From Uloborus plumipes (taxonomy: Eukaryota; Arthropoda; Arachnida; Araneae; Uloboridae): a stretch of DNA of 64,000 nt. The translations under genes and the position numbers were made by a program. The stretch covers positions 62,001-126,000 of the forward strand of contig JAXGGA010002217.1 of the NCBI GenBank assembly GCA_038373865.1, written 5' to 3'. The notes under the pieces are model-generated. The model searched no databases. It was not told where the DNA came from and saw only the letters and a program-made list of their open reading frames with translations. The number at the start of each line of letters is the position of its first letter. Positions within the stretch are counted from its first letter, which is position 1. Of this stretch, positions 11,004 through 21,813 are shown one piece after another.

Positions 11004-11912
11004 AGTGTTTATAGGAGCTTCTGATTGCAGAAAAAATAATTAAAGAGTAGCATGATTTTAAAAGTTGAAAAAAGTCACAGGGGATACCTGGGTGGCACTT
11101 GTTCAAATCAATATTTTCTTGACTGACATTTTTATAGTATGTGGGTATTTTTTAATGTTTACAATATAACATTATGAGGTGTCACTGTTGTGCGAATACA
11201 ATACTTTACTTCTAATCAGTAAATCCTTAAAATGATCACAATTTATGTTCATATAGTTACATCTAGTACAATGCCTAGTACAACTTTGCTAGTGTAATGG
11301 CAACTTATGTAATAATGCCTTAAGAAATGGGGTGATTCGTCCTTGAGTTTCCGATATTGTTTAAATATTGCTCTAAAACATGAAAAAGCACAATTGACTC
11401 ATTTGATTCGATGAACCTTTTTCAATTTTGAAAAATTTGCATCAATGTCCCGAAAGTGAGTATTCGAAACCGTGACACTCTAAAATCCTCAACTGATACT
11501 GGCGCATTATATATAGATCCTGATGTGCAGAAGTTAAGATTTTTGAAATCTGAAAGTGCGTATCAGCAAATATTTCAGGATCATTCCTGGTTTTTCTCCC
11601 TTTTTGGAAACGACTTTCAAGATATTCTTGGTGGTAGAAGAGATGTGGGCTTTTCGAATCAATCAAAATTTTGGATTGCGAAGTGAAATTGCTGGTATAT
11701 AGCGGAGTTGAAAATTTAATATAGTTTTTGAAATAGTGATTTATTTTATCAAAATTTGATAAATATGGGAATAAAACACATAAATGATGCATTTCAAGTG
11801 GTACAAATGATTTTTAGGCGTAATGGAACATTTAAATTTTCAACGCGAGTAGAAAACGGACAGAACAAATTTTCATAAACGATGGTGATGCTAAATTGGT
11901 CTGAGCGTTTAT
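11004..11912. other. AT-rich stretch with 116-codon frame of unknown status
   Basis: A minus-strand frame (11442-11792, 116 codons) and a plus-strand frame (11456-11686) overlap. Neither has a recognisable domain, signal peptide or splice context. Probably chance, but one of the longer frames outside mobile elements. Confidence 0.35.
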
Positions 11913-12300
11913 GATTCAGTAAGATTTATCAGGTTGTCATACTTCTTATGACAAAAAATTCCTACTCTAGAGAAGACACAAGCTACTGTTTAAGAATTTT
12001 CTGTTAGATAGTAGAAAAAAACTCACGTTTATCCTAAAAATTGTAGACCCTTAAATGCGCTTAATTTTTCCTAAAAAGTCTTCGTTTCATATGAGTAACT
12101 GAAATATGAGTGTTAATAAAAAGAAAATTAATTTTCTGTCGCTTTCAAAACAGTTAACGGATTTCTACACATTTTTTTACTGTCTTATGTCTTTACATTA
12201 TCTCTCTTTTTGCCTATGTACGCTAAAAATTGCTGTGCATTTAAATACTCTAAATTTTTCTTTAGCATTTTTGAGCATCATTTCCTAAAACTTGGGTATT
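11913..12300. repeat. Old dispersed repeat, copy X
   Basis: CAGTAAGATTTATCAGG, then a CTACTCTAGAGAAGACA-like segment, then CAGTTAACGGATTTCT recur in order, diverged, at about 13995-14345. Class unknown. Confidence 0.5.
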
Positions 12301-12370
12301 AATCTAATGAATTAAATCTTTACCAATCTAATAACTAAAAGAAAGTAAAGTGAGAAACTACTCAAAATTT

Positions 12371-13076
12371 TAATTGTACAGTGGCGTAGTCAGGGGGTGG
12401 GCTGATAGGGCTGAAGCCCCCTCCGAAATTTTCAAAACGAATTTTAAAAATGTAAGCTAAGTTTTTTTTCTAAATTTCCTTTTTTTTTAAATCCCAAACG
12501 AAAAAAGCTTTCAGAACAGATAATTAAGTATAGGACAAAATTAAAAGAAATATTTTTATTTATGTTGGACATGTCTATTTTACTGTACGTCATGTTTATG
12601 ATTATCCTATTCTTCCATTTTGTTCATTTTTATAGTAAATCTATGTTTTAGAAATGCCGATTAATGTTTTTCAGTCACCTAGCTCTGTTAAATAAATTTC
12701 AGAAAATTTAATTGAAACCCAGTATTGGGAACAATAGTAAAATAAACTGCAAAATTAACATTATTAGAGCGTTGCCAAAATAATGAAGAAGAAGTGTTTC
12801 AACAACACCTCTTTCAATAAAGAATTTTTTTTAATATAAATTTATATCATTCTTTGTGTCCATCAAAACGCTTTCTTCATAATAACTTTAATGAAAAAAA
12901 AAATTTTTTTTTTAATAATGTATTTTTGTCGAGTTAAATAGGCATTGAAGCAGAAGTTCGAGACAATTACTTTTCTTAGATACACTTCATGAGGTGTCCC
13001 CCCCCCCTCTCTCAAAGAGTTTTGACTCAGCCCCCCCCCCCGAAATGATTTGTCTGCGTACGCCACTGGTTTTGTA
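12371..13076. mobile_element. MITE with CAGTGGCGTA ends
   Basis: The element (12379-13068) starts CAGTGGCGTAGTCAGGGGG and ends TACGCCACTG, a 10-bp perfect inverted end. C/G-rich blocks lie just inside both ends. The flanks TAATTGTA and GTTTTGTA agree at 5 of 8 bases, a possible decayed 8-bp duplication, so hAT membership is plausible but not shown. The non-coding interior holds low-complexity frames only. Confidence 0.6.
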
Positions 13077-13994
13077 GTACTTGGATCCTAGTAATACTAA
13101 ATTAAAATAGTTTGTTTTTAATTTGTGGTGTGCCAGTAAAAAAAAAAAGATTTTCCCTTTAAGTGTTGAAAATCAATAATACTATTCAAAGGTTTCAAAT
13201 TTTTCATTCTATATTCCAAATATATTTGTTGTTCTCGAAATACAACATGTTGAGTTCATATTAAGCTATCTGAATTTTACAGTTCATCAATTTTTTGTAT
13301 ACATTTCAAAGCCATACCCAGCATTGAAGGATTTTAATTAAAAACCTCAACCAGCATTTACGTAACAATTGACACATTTTTCTTATTATCTGCTACAAAG
13401 TAAAAAAATATTTGTACATGTCATTCCGAAACAAAAACACTTCCAAACAACAATTCGAATAATATCCGTAAATAGATTCTCCTTTTTTTTTTTTTTTTTT
13501 ATTAAAGCCTCAAGTAGCAATTTAAGATAAAAATTGAGCAAAGAATGGCATTTTTTTTCTCCTCCTCCTCCAACAATTTGTCGAGCCGGCTGAGCAGCAA
13601 GAAAAGAACAAGAGTTTATTTACCGGGGAGAGCAGTTATCTTAATGAGAAGAAACTGTTCCGAGCAACAGAATGGGAAAACTAAGGATTTTACTTTAAAT
13701 TTAACCTTAAATCTTGATATTCGCTGAAAGGAGAAAAAATAGTTGGAACAAACGAGATTTTTTTAGCGGGGGAAAAAAGACATTTCTTTGCCTAAATATT
13801 TTTTGTTTGCTAATTATTTCATATTTATTTAGTGGCTTAAGTAATGCAAATATTTCTTTATAAGGAGATAAATTAATTAAGAAAGACTTAGCTACTCTGA
13901 GGATAAATTCAAATTTTGGGAAGTTTCTAAAAATCATTTTTAATTAAATTTGAATATTTTCAAAGGAAATGGATTAATTTTTAAGCATTTTTTG

Positions 13995-14460
13995 ATGCAG
14001 TAAGATTTGTCAGGATGTAATACTCTTTATGAAAAAAGATTTCTACCATAGAGAAGACAAAAAAAATATTCTTTCAGTACGTACATTTTGTAAGTTAGTC
14101 TGAGTGAAAACTAATATGCATACTGAAAATTGTTATAACCCTAAAGATTAGATTTTTTCCGCAAAAATTTTGGTTCGGATCAGTCACTGAAAGGTGAGTA
14201 ATGATCAATAAGAAATTATTTGTCTAGTGTTTTAATACAGTTAATACATTTCTTTAGCATTTTTGATGACTCTTGCCTTTTTTTATTGTTTTTCATAACT
14301 ATGTAGTAAAAATCATTATGAATTTAAATGCTGCAAATGCTTTTTTCAAAAAATCTTGATTGTAGTAGTTTACTGAAACGTGAGCACTAATCAATACAGA
14401 ATAATATTTTAATTGTTTTAAAAACAACTAATAGACTAGTTTTTCTTTATAAAAGCTCTT
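13995..14460. repeat. Old dispersed repeat, copy Y and partial
   Basis: Related to 11913-12300 (CAGTAAGATTTGTCAGGATG, CCATAGAGAAGACA). A further partial echo (GAAACGTGAGCACTAATCAATA) follows at about 14370-14440. Confidence 0.45.
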
Positions 14461-16856
14461 TTCTCTTAACGGCATTATTTTTAATCTACATGGGCAACAT
14501 CTGGAAATTACATTTATTTAAATACCACTAATAACTAATAACTTAAGATACTTGTTCGCACACGGGAAAGTAAACATGTTTGCTTTATAAATCTATTTTT
14601 TTCTTTTTGTGACTTTAAAATTATCTCAAAGTCTCGCTGTACCGTGCTCTCAGCACCAGTACACCATATTCATAATGTGTACTGCACCTGCCGTGCAGCA
14701 TATATACTATAATTAATCACTAATTTTATCACACGAAAATTTGAAGTGTTACCCAATAATAATGACTACCTCACAAAATCTTACATTTTTTTCAGTCTAA
14801 TATTTAAAATGTGTCTAAATTTAAAAGTATTACCTGATCCAAGCTTTTCTAAAAAAAAAACCTTTTTGTATCCCCCCCCCCTCAAAAGAACATCTTTGTA
14901 ATGCCCTGACACGTGTACTGCAATTAACCGCTGAAAACATTATCTTAATTTTTTGAAAGGTTACCCTATAGTAATGACTATAGCGCAAAGACTTGTATTG
15001 CTCATTCATTACATACGTTAACAAATTGCTACGAGTCCGCTCTTACTTCGAGTATCCATGAATGATAAATGACTCAGACGTTATAAAAGCTCAACAAATT
15101 TAATTGCACAATTTACAAATAATCTATAACAATTGCCAAAACATCTACATTAGTTTTAAACCATGCATAAAACGGCGTAAACACAACGGTAAATACATAC
15201 TTCCTTCCAAATGCAATAAAACACTGATTACCAAACGGCACTAACTTGAGGCTCACCGATATGAACGCAACTCTGGATTTAAGTCAATTAGCACTATGAA
15301 CCCAGCTAAAATCGGTTTGATTGCGTAGGTCCAAGCTCGGCTGCAACGGGAGTCCAGATTGCTAATTTTTATTTAGAGAAGCTATAGTTTGTCCTTCGAA
15401 ATAAAACTTTTAAACTCTTTTCTTGTTTATACATTGCAGTGTGAGTCAACTGATAAAAGCAACAATTTGTTAGAGACAACTAAACATTTTAAATCATATA
15501 TTTTTTTTTCCAAAAAGTATGATATAAAACCAATACTACTCTCCCTGTGATCCATTTGTTTTATTATTTTGGTCACATTTTGAAAGTCGCAATTGAAATA
15601 TAAGTACTCTTCAATAAATATTACGTTTTATAGTCGTAAGCATTTTAGTTGTTTTTGTTCGTCTAATGATGTGTTCATTTTTAACCAAAATATTTTGTAG
15701 TCATTCGTAATACCTGATTTTAAGGTAGTTGAACGGAACGATCTACAATCTTCGTTTTAGAACTGTAATGAAAACCCCTTTGGGCAGCCGCTTTTTATCG
15801 GGAACTGTTTCCCTAGGTTATTGCTTTGTCTTTTTCTCATACACCGGCATTCCTTCCGCAACCATTCCTCACCCCCCCCTTCACCACTCACCCCCCCCCC
15901 CCCCAACCCTTTTTTCCCTACCGAAAAGCCTCCCCGGATTTTGACTCCGAACTGCAACCGTCGGAACATCGGGGACTAAAGATCTAGTTTACAGATGGGC
16001 TTGGAAAATATTCCAAAAGTAGGAAAAAATCGAATAAAAATATTAACTATGAAAAGTTCTTTTTTTTTTATCTTGCAAAAATTTTTGTGATGAAAAAAGG
16101 GGGGAAGAACCATGTAAAGAGCTCGATATGAATAATTCATGACAATTTTCTCAGCAGATTGTTTTATGCTCTTGGCAGCAAGAAAGTCCGATCAAATTAA
16201 AGGCGGAAATTTTGATTTTAGATTTTCGTTTTAATTGAATAACAGTCGATTTTAGTTTTTTGCCACTAATTGGAGAATAAGTTTTCGAAAGAGTTTTATA
16301 TTGTACATTCTGAGTACATGATCTCCCTGTAAAATATAATTTCAATGTCCACTTTCACACTCTAAAAGGTGAGAGAGCGAAATAAATCCATGTAGACCAA
16401 AAAGGCGAACCCCCTTTTTCCTGTGATTGATAAATAAAAGACTCTAGATTGTTATTTTAACTTCATCAGAAAGTCTAATTGATGATAGAACGTCATGAAC
16501 AAGCAGTTTGTTATCAATAGGCAAAAGTGAAGCAACAATTATTGCGAAAGAGTCTTTGCAAAACTGCCTCATCTTAATTTACAATAATTATTTTCTTCAT
16601 AGTTCACTGTAGTTTACTAATATAGAAAATTTGTTATTCCAGATTAATCAGGTTCCAGAATTAATTCTAAATTATGTAGTTGACGAATTTATATACGAAA
16701 ATGCCGTTTTGTACCGTTATTTTTTATTGTAATTTGACAACCCTAGAAAAGCAGACAGAAGCCCAATATTGGCTTATTATGATTACCGTTAGGACACCAA
16801 AATGCCGGTCGGAATACATAGCCCTGTGATACATATATGGCGCACATAAGCACAAA
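14461..16856. other. Gene-free stretch with C-rich tracts
   Basis: C-runs lie near 14871-14881 and 15865-15904. A GC-richer patch at about 15770-15980 has opposing frames of 70-71 codons driven by poly-proline/poly-glycine composition. No domain or repeat ends recognised. Confidence 0.4.
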
Positions 16857-18343
16857 CTGTGCACTAGGGTGGTCACAACCCTAATAGCACAATGTGTCAC
16901 GGATAAGTCACAGTGACGTCACTGCGAGTCACAAGCGTCACAGTCACACCGTGACTCAATTGTGACGACGCACAAAAGTCACATTGTGACTCGTTTGCGA
17001 CAGTTTGCGTGTGACTTCACTACAACGTCGCTGTGACAGCTGAATTGTGACCGGTCACAATGTAATGTTGTGGAGACGTCACATTGTGACCTTAATGTGA
17101 ATTTTCATTAAAATATTTTTTTACCGATTGAAGACCGAATTAATAATACCAAATTAATAATTTTACGTTACAAAATCAGTCAAAAAATTTTTTTAAGAGC
17201 CTCAATCACTTTCTAACAGATAGCAGTAACAAAAGCGACCAAGTGACAACCACTTGCGAATGTCAATCCGTGATGACGTCAAAATTGCAGTGACGGCACT
17301 TACAACGTCAATGCAATTTTGGACAATTTGTGACTATTCCGTGACAACATGACACAGACACAGTCACGGAAACCGTTGTCGTGTAATTGTGTATTTGATG
17401 CGACGTTTTGATAGTGATGCGATCAGTTTGTATCGGTTATGCGGCTTCTCATCATTGTCACTATCAAATTTCTTTACTTACTTGTGACCTTTAAATGACG
17501 TCGCTGTAAAGCCCTGTAGTGATTTACAGCAGATGCGAAAACGGGGTATGATTATGAATAGCACAGTGACAAAAATAAGACGCTTTTGTGACTCGGGTAC
17601 GTCACAAGTAAAGTCCCAAAGAGGTGGCTGCAACTTACGAATGAAAATTCGCGGCGACATCACAAGTGCGATGTTGCAGTGACGACGCCTGGTAGCACGA
17701 AGGCAGTCGATGTCACTTAGTGCTGGTTTTGCGCCTTATTTGTGACTTTTAAATGAAATTCTTCAAAGCATTATTGCGATTTAAAAAAGTCGCAGCAAAC
17801 GGGGATGTGACTACGAATTGCACAGTGACCAAAATAAGACGCTTTTGTGATACCTCACAAGCGAAGTCGCAAAGATATGGCAGCAACTTACGAGTGTCAG
17901 CTCGCGAAGAAGTCACAAGGCGGAGAAGTTCTCAGGTGCCGTCACTGTGAAGTCGCACTGTGAAGTCGCACTGTGACGCTGCCGCGACTTCACGCGTACG
18001 TCACTGACTGGTCGCATCGGTCGCTGTGACTGTGATGTGAGGTCGCTAAACCGTCACTGGGAGACCTAGGTTGCAATTTGGTCGTCGGGCGTTGTCACTG
18101 TAAAGTCGCATTGTGAAGTCGCCGTTGCTGACATTCGTAAGTAACTTGGTTGCGACTTCACTTGTGACGCATGCGAGGGTCACAAAAGCATTGCATTAGC
18201 AACGCCTGAAGACGCAAGTGGGACTTCTCTGACGTCGTGGTAAAGTCGCATTGTGACTTAAAACTGTCACATCGACGTGGATGTGACTCACTTTGTGACC
18301 ACAATGTGACCTTCAGCAGCTCTTTACTTTTTGAGTTTCCTCT

Positions 18344-18420
18344 TCTAACGCTCGTCTAGTATAGTGGTTAGAATTCTTGGCTTGCATCCAGACGACCCGG
18401 GTTCGATTCCAGGCGTGGGA
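18344..18420 (+). ncRNA. tRNA-like SINE head
   Basis: A 77-base stretch folds roughly as a tRNA. TCTAACG pairs with CGTGGGA (one mismatch), a box A-like TAGTATAGTGG follows, then a TTGG/CCAG anticodon stem with loop CTTGCAT, and a perfect box B GGTTCGATTCC. The body resembles arthropod tRNA-Glu although the loop would read TGC. The extra D-arm bases and stem mismatches argue for a tRNA-derived SINE promoter rather than a working tRNA. Confidence 0.55.
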
Positions 18421-18535
18421 CAATGGGTTTCGCAGCGTAACGGTTGGCGGAAAGTATGTTGATTCAATCCAGGTTCTTATATCAGTGATTTCTGATGTCA
18501 GTAAAAGACTCTTTTATTTTTTAAAAATTAAAAAA
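18344..18535 (+). mobile_element. tRNA-derived SINE inside GTCAC block
   Basis: The tRNA-like head is followed by about 110 bases of unique body and an A/T-rich tail near 18510-18540. It breaks the GTCAC pattern, which resumes at about 18545. CTCTTTACTTTTT before the head and CTCTTTTATTTTT after the body may be a worn target duplication. Confidence 0.5.
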
Positions 18536-18836
18536 AATATTTTATGACAGGTCGTCGGGCGCCGTCACTGTGAAGTCGCATTGTGACGCCGCCGCAACTT
18601 CACACACAGGTCACTGACTGGTCACATCGGTCGCTGTGACTGCGATGTGAGGTCGCCAAACCGTCACTAGGTGACCTCGGTTGCAATTGGGTCGTCATGC
18701 GCCGTCACTGTAAAGTCGCATTGTGACGTCACCGCGGTCGGACATTCGTAAGTCGCGGTGACTTGGTTGCGACTGCGCTTGTGACGCGCGTCACGGGTCA
18801 CAAAAGCGTCACATTTTGGTCACTGTGCTATCAGGG

Positions 18837-19530
18837 AAGTAACATGGGGAATTTTTTTTTTCAACTAATCTTTTGCGGCACCCCCCTAAAATGTGCCAAT
18901 GGGCTAGAAAATGAGATTTGCAAAGTTTTAGCTTAATCGGATAATATTAACACGTGCCGCAAAGAGGGTAAAGTTCAGAAAAACAGCGATTTTTAGCCAA
19001 AAATTGTAGTTTTTACTCTGTAAAACCAAAACTTCTTATCCTAAAAGCTTTATTTTGGTCTCATTTTGTAGGAAATTTTATTTTCTTTAAGTCTAATCTT
19101 ATTTAAAGTTTCGAAAAAAATGATTAAATATTTTTCAGAATTTTCACTAGTCAGGCTGCAACGCAAAACCTCGAAATTGCAAGAAACATGGGGAATTTTT
19201 TTTTTTCAACTAATCTTTTGAGGCACCCCCCTAAAATGTGCCAATAGACTAGAAAATGAGATTTGAAAAGTTTTAGCTTAATCGGATAATATTAACACGT
19301 GCCTCAAAGTGGGTAAAGTTACGAAAAACAGCGATTTTTAGCCAAAAATTGTAGTTTTTACTCTGTAAAACCAAAACTACTGATCCTAGAAGCTTTATTT
19401 TGATCTCATTTTGTAGGAAATTTTATTTTCTTGAAGTCTATTTTCATTTAAAGTCTCGAAAAAATGATTGAATATTTTTCAGAATTTTTCAAGTCAGGCT
19501 GCAACGTAAATCCTCGAAATTGCTTAGAAA
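18837..19530 (+). repeat. Two ~345-bp tandem units in left arm
   Basis: Both units run from an ACATGGGGAATTTTTTTT start through CTAAAATGTGCCAAT and AATCGGATAATATTAACACGTG to AGGCTGCAACG and CTCGAAATTGC. They are closely similar. Unit 1 has TTTGCGGCAC/GTGCCGCAAA where unit 2 has TTTGAGGCAC/GTGCCTCAAA. Confidence 0.88.
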
Positions 19531-20479
19531 AAATAAATCATTAAAATGTAAATTAATAAGTTCTTTTAGTAAATTTGATGAAATCTACGGATAACGTTGA
19601 CTTTTCAGAGAAAAAACAGCAATATTATTACGAATATATAATAAATTTGTTTTTGAAACTCATAGATAAAATAAATTACTGCGAGTAAAGCTTATGAAAT
19701 GGGCAGTACAAGTCATAAATGAAGGGCTTGGAGGATGAAGGGGCTAAGTTACATTTTAAGAAATGAACACTCTGTACAATGGTAAGCAATAGATACAGGT
19801 GAGCAAATAAAACTTGGTAAATCAAACAGTAGATATCAAAAGACCAATTTCATTCGCACACTAATGACAAAACCAGAAAACAAAAAAGCTGCAATAACTA
19901 CAACAATAAAACTTTGAACTTTCATTACTCGCAATTTCTGTTTTGTCACTTAACCCTTTCATCTCTTAACCCCTTCAAATACAAAACGCTGCTTTCCTCC
20001 TTAGCGGTCAGAGCTGAATATTAGCTTAAAAATCGGTAGCTTTTATTACAAGGTAATGCTGTATGCTAAATGCAGGCACAGTTTCCTCATTTATCGAAAG
20101 GTATCTCCAAGCCATCAGCAACTTATTTTTTATGTAAAGAGTAGTAAAATGATGTTATATAATTTAACAGTACAAGTATAAAAATGCATTAAAGCTTTTA
20201 TTGTCATTTTAACTCTTTGTTTTCCGTCTTAACCCCTTAATTCCTCTATTTTAACACAGAAATTTGTTTCATTTATTTCTAAAGTACCACGAAAATACCC
20301 CTTTTTTAATTGACAAAGTAAATTCAACAATAAGCAAATAAATGTAATTGAATATTGTAATGCTTTTAGGTTTTTGCATGAAAATTTCTTATTTTTGCTA
20401 TACTCTACGATTTAACCTGAAAAATGCCAAAAAAATACTTTGGACATGATAGCAAAAATGAATGGAATAGCACTTAACG

Positions 20480-21065
20480 AGAATGAAATTTCCTGAGACC
20501 AAAACAAAGTTTCTAAGATGAATAGTTTTGGTTTTACAGAGGAAAAACTACGATTTTTGGCTAAAAATCTCTGTTTTTCGTAACTTTACCCACTTGAGGC
20601 ACGTGTTAATATTATCCGATTAAGCTAAAACTTTTCAAATCTCATTTTCTAGTCTATTGGCACATTTTAGGAGGGTGCATCAAAAGATTAGTTGAAAAAA
20701 AAAATTTCCCCATGTTACTTGCAATTTCGAGGATTTGCGTTGCAGCCTGACTTTTGAAAATTCTGAAAAATATTTAATCATTTTTTTCGAAACTTTAAAT
20801 AGGATTAGACTTAAAGAAAATAAAATTTCCTACAAAATGAGACCAAAATAAAGCTTCTAGGATCAGTAGTTTTGGTTTTACAAAGTAAAAACTACAATTT
20901 TTGGCTAAAAATCGCTGTTTTTCTTAACTTTACCCTATTTGCGGCACGTGTTAATATTATCCGATTAAGCTAAAAACTTTGCAAATCTCATTTTCTAGCC
21001 CATTGGCACATTTTAGGGAGGTGCCGCAAAAGAAATTCGAAAATTGATTTTTTGTGACCACCCTA
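20480..21065 (-). repeat. Inverted copies of the two arm units
   Basis: Reverse complements of the left-arm units. The inner copy is shortened on its centre side. The outer copy ends at the hAT-type tip. Confidence 0.88.
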
Positions 21066-21073
21066 CTGTGCAC

Positions 21074-21705
21074 ACAGGTGATAAAAAAAAATAAAAATAA
21101 TAAAAAAACTTAGCAGTGCCCGTCTATAGCGATTGACCTTTCTATTTTCCATTAAAGTAAATACGGACTTTTCAATATTTTTTTTTTTTTTAGTTTCTCA
21201 TCTGTAGTTTAATATGTTTTTTAATTGAATTTATTAAATTAGTTTTTTTTATTAAAAGTTTGACAGTACTTTTGGGTAGTTTCTCAGAGTTGACCTTATT
21301 GGACATCCATGTTCCTTATTAAGACAATTGGACATTTTTGTTAACTTGCCGATAAGGATAATTTTAAATTAAATTTTCTCTCGTAGCTACCTTTTTCTTT
21401 ATTTTTGTGAGTCATTTGATGAATGTACTAAACATAGAGCAATCAAATCGTAAATAAGCGATTTAGTGCACCCTGAACTTTTGGTAGGCCTTATTTGGCG
21501 CACTTACTTTAAGTCCAGACTTTATTGCTATAGAATTGTATTTGTGCATGAATTTAATTTTCAGCTGATTACCACCAACAGGAACTTCTTATTTTGAACA
21601 GGAATTTTTTTCAATGCTGGCAGGTAAAAGTTTGGAGAGCAGTCAAAGTTTTTTTTTTTTTTTTTTTTTTGCAGACTGGTGCCAGTCTTCAGAACCAGCA
21701 GTAAA
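21074..21705. other. AT-rich stretch with poly-T tract
   Basis: A T-run lies at about 21651-21670. No other feature seen. Confidence 0.4.
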
Positions 21706-21813
21706 CCCAGGTAGCACAAATAACCTTTAAACGTTTTATTAACGTTTTTAAGCGATTGTTACAACGTTAATAACCATCTTACAACCTTTAAACAACGAAG
21801 TGTGCTACTTGGG
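21706..21813. mobile_element. 108-bp foldback element, CCCAGGTAGCACA ends, copy 1
   Basis: It starts CCCAGGTAGCACA and ends TGTGCTACTTGGG, with AAA outside both ends. The interior repeats AACCTTTAAACG, AACGTTTT and ACAACGTTAATAACC, so nearly the whole length is self-complementary. A 97-bp relative is at 56567-56663. The ends match the CCC..ATAGCACA ends of the GTCAC block at 16879-18836. Confidence 0.8.

Larger units (their letters stand above)
16879..18836. mobile_element. GTCAC/GTGAC-rich element of unassigned family
   Basis: The block starts CCCTAATAGCACAATG and ends with the inverted GTGCTATCAGGG, and AA lies outside both ends (16877-16878 and 18837-18838). The interior is packed with dozens of GTCAC/GTGAC words. 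It has two diverged copies of one subunit at about 17480-17700 and 17730-17920, and two of another at about 17939-18230 and 18555-18830. The second pair holds the reverse complement of the first pair's CAGTGACCAAAATAAGACGC to CGACTTACGAATGTC segment, so the ends fold back on each other. No transposase frame. The family name is unknown to me. Confidence 0.7.
16857..21073. mobile_element. 4.2-kb hAT-type foldback element with 8-bp duplication
   Basis: The element (16865-21065) starts TAGGGTGGTCACAA and ends TTGTGACCACCCTA. It is flanked by the perfect 8-bp repeat CTGTGCAC (16857-16864 and 21066-21073). The TAGGG end and 8-bp duplication fit hAT. Each arm has two ~345-bp tandem units, unit 1 at 18837-19187 and unit 2 at 19188-19530, mirrored at about 20480-20715 and 20716-21065. 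A ~1-kb AT-rich centre joins the arms. No transposase frame is present. The GTCAC-rich block (16879-18836) interrupts the left arm just after its 14-bp tip, which the right arm lacks, so that block came later. Confidence 0.85.

Noticed and set aside
11442..11792. 116-codon minus-strand frame as a gene
   Set aside because: No domain, no visible promoter or splice context, and an opposing frame covers the same bases.
12371..13076. Firm hAT assignment of the CAGTGGCGTA element
   Set aside because: Flanking 8-mers agree at only 5 of 8 positions, so the target duplication is not established.
18344..18420. Functional tRNA gene
   Set aside because: Length, acceptor and T-stem mismatches, a Glu-like body with a TGC loop, and location in a transposon all favour a SINE head.
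16879..18836. Ordinary satellite DNA
   Set aside because: Word spacing is irregular, subunits are mirrored, and the block has transposon-like inverted ends.
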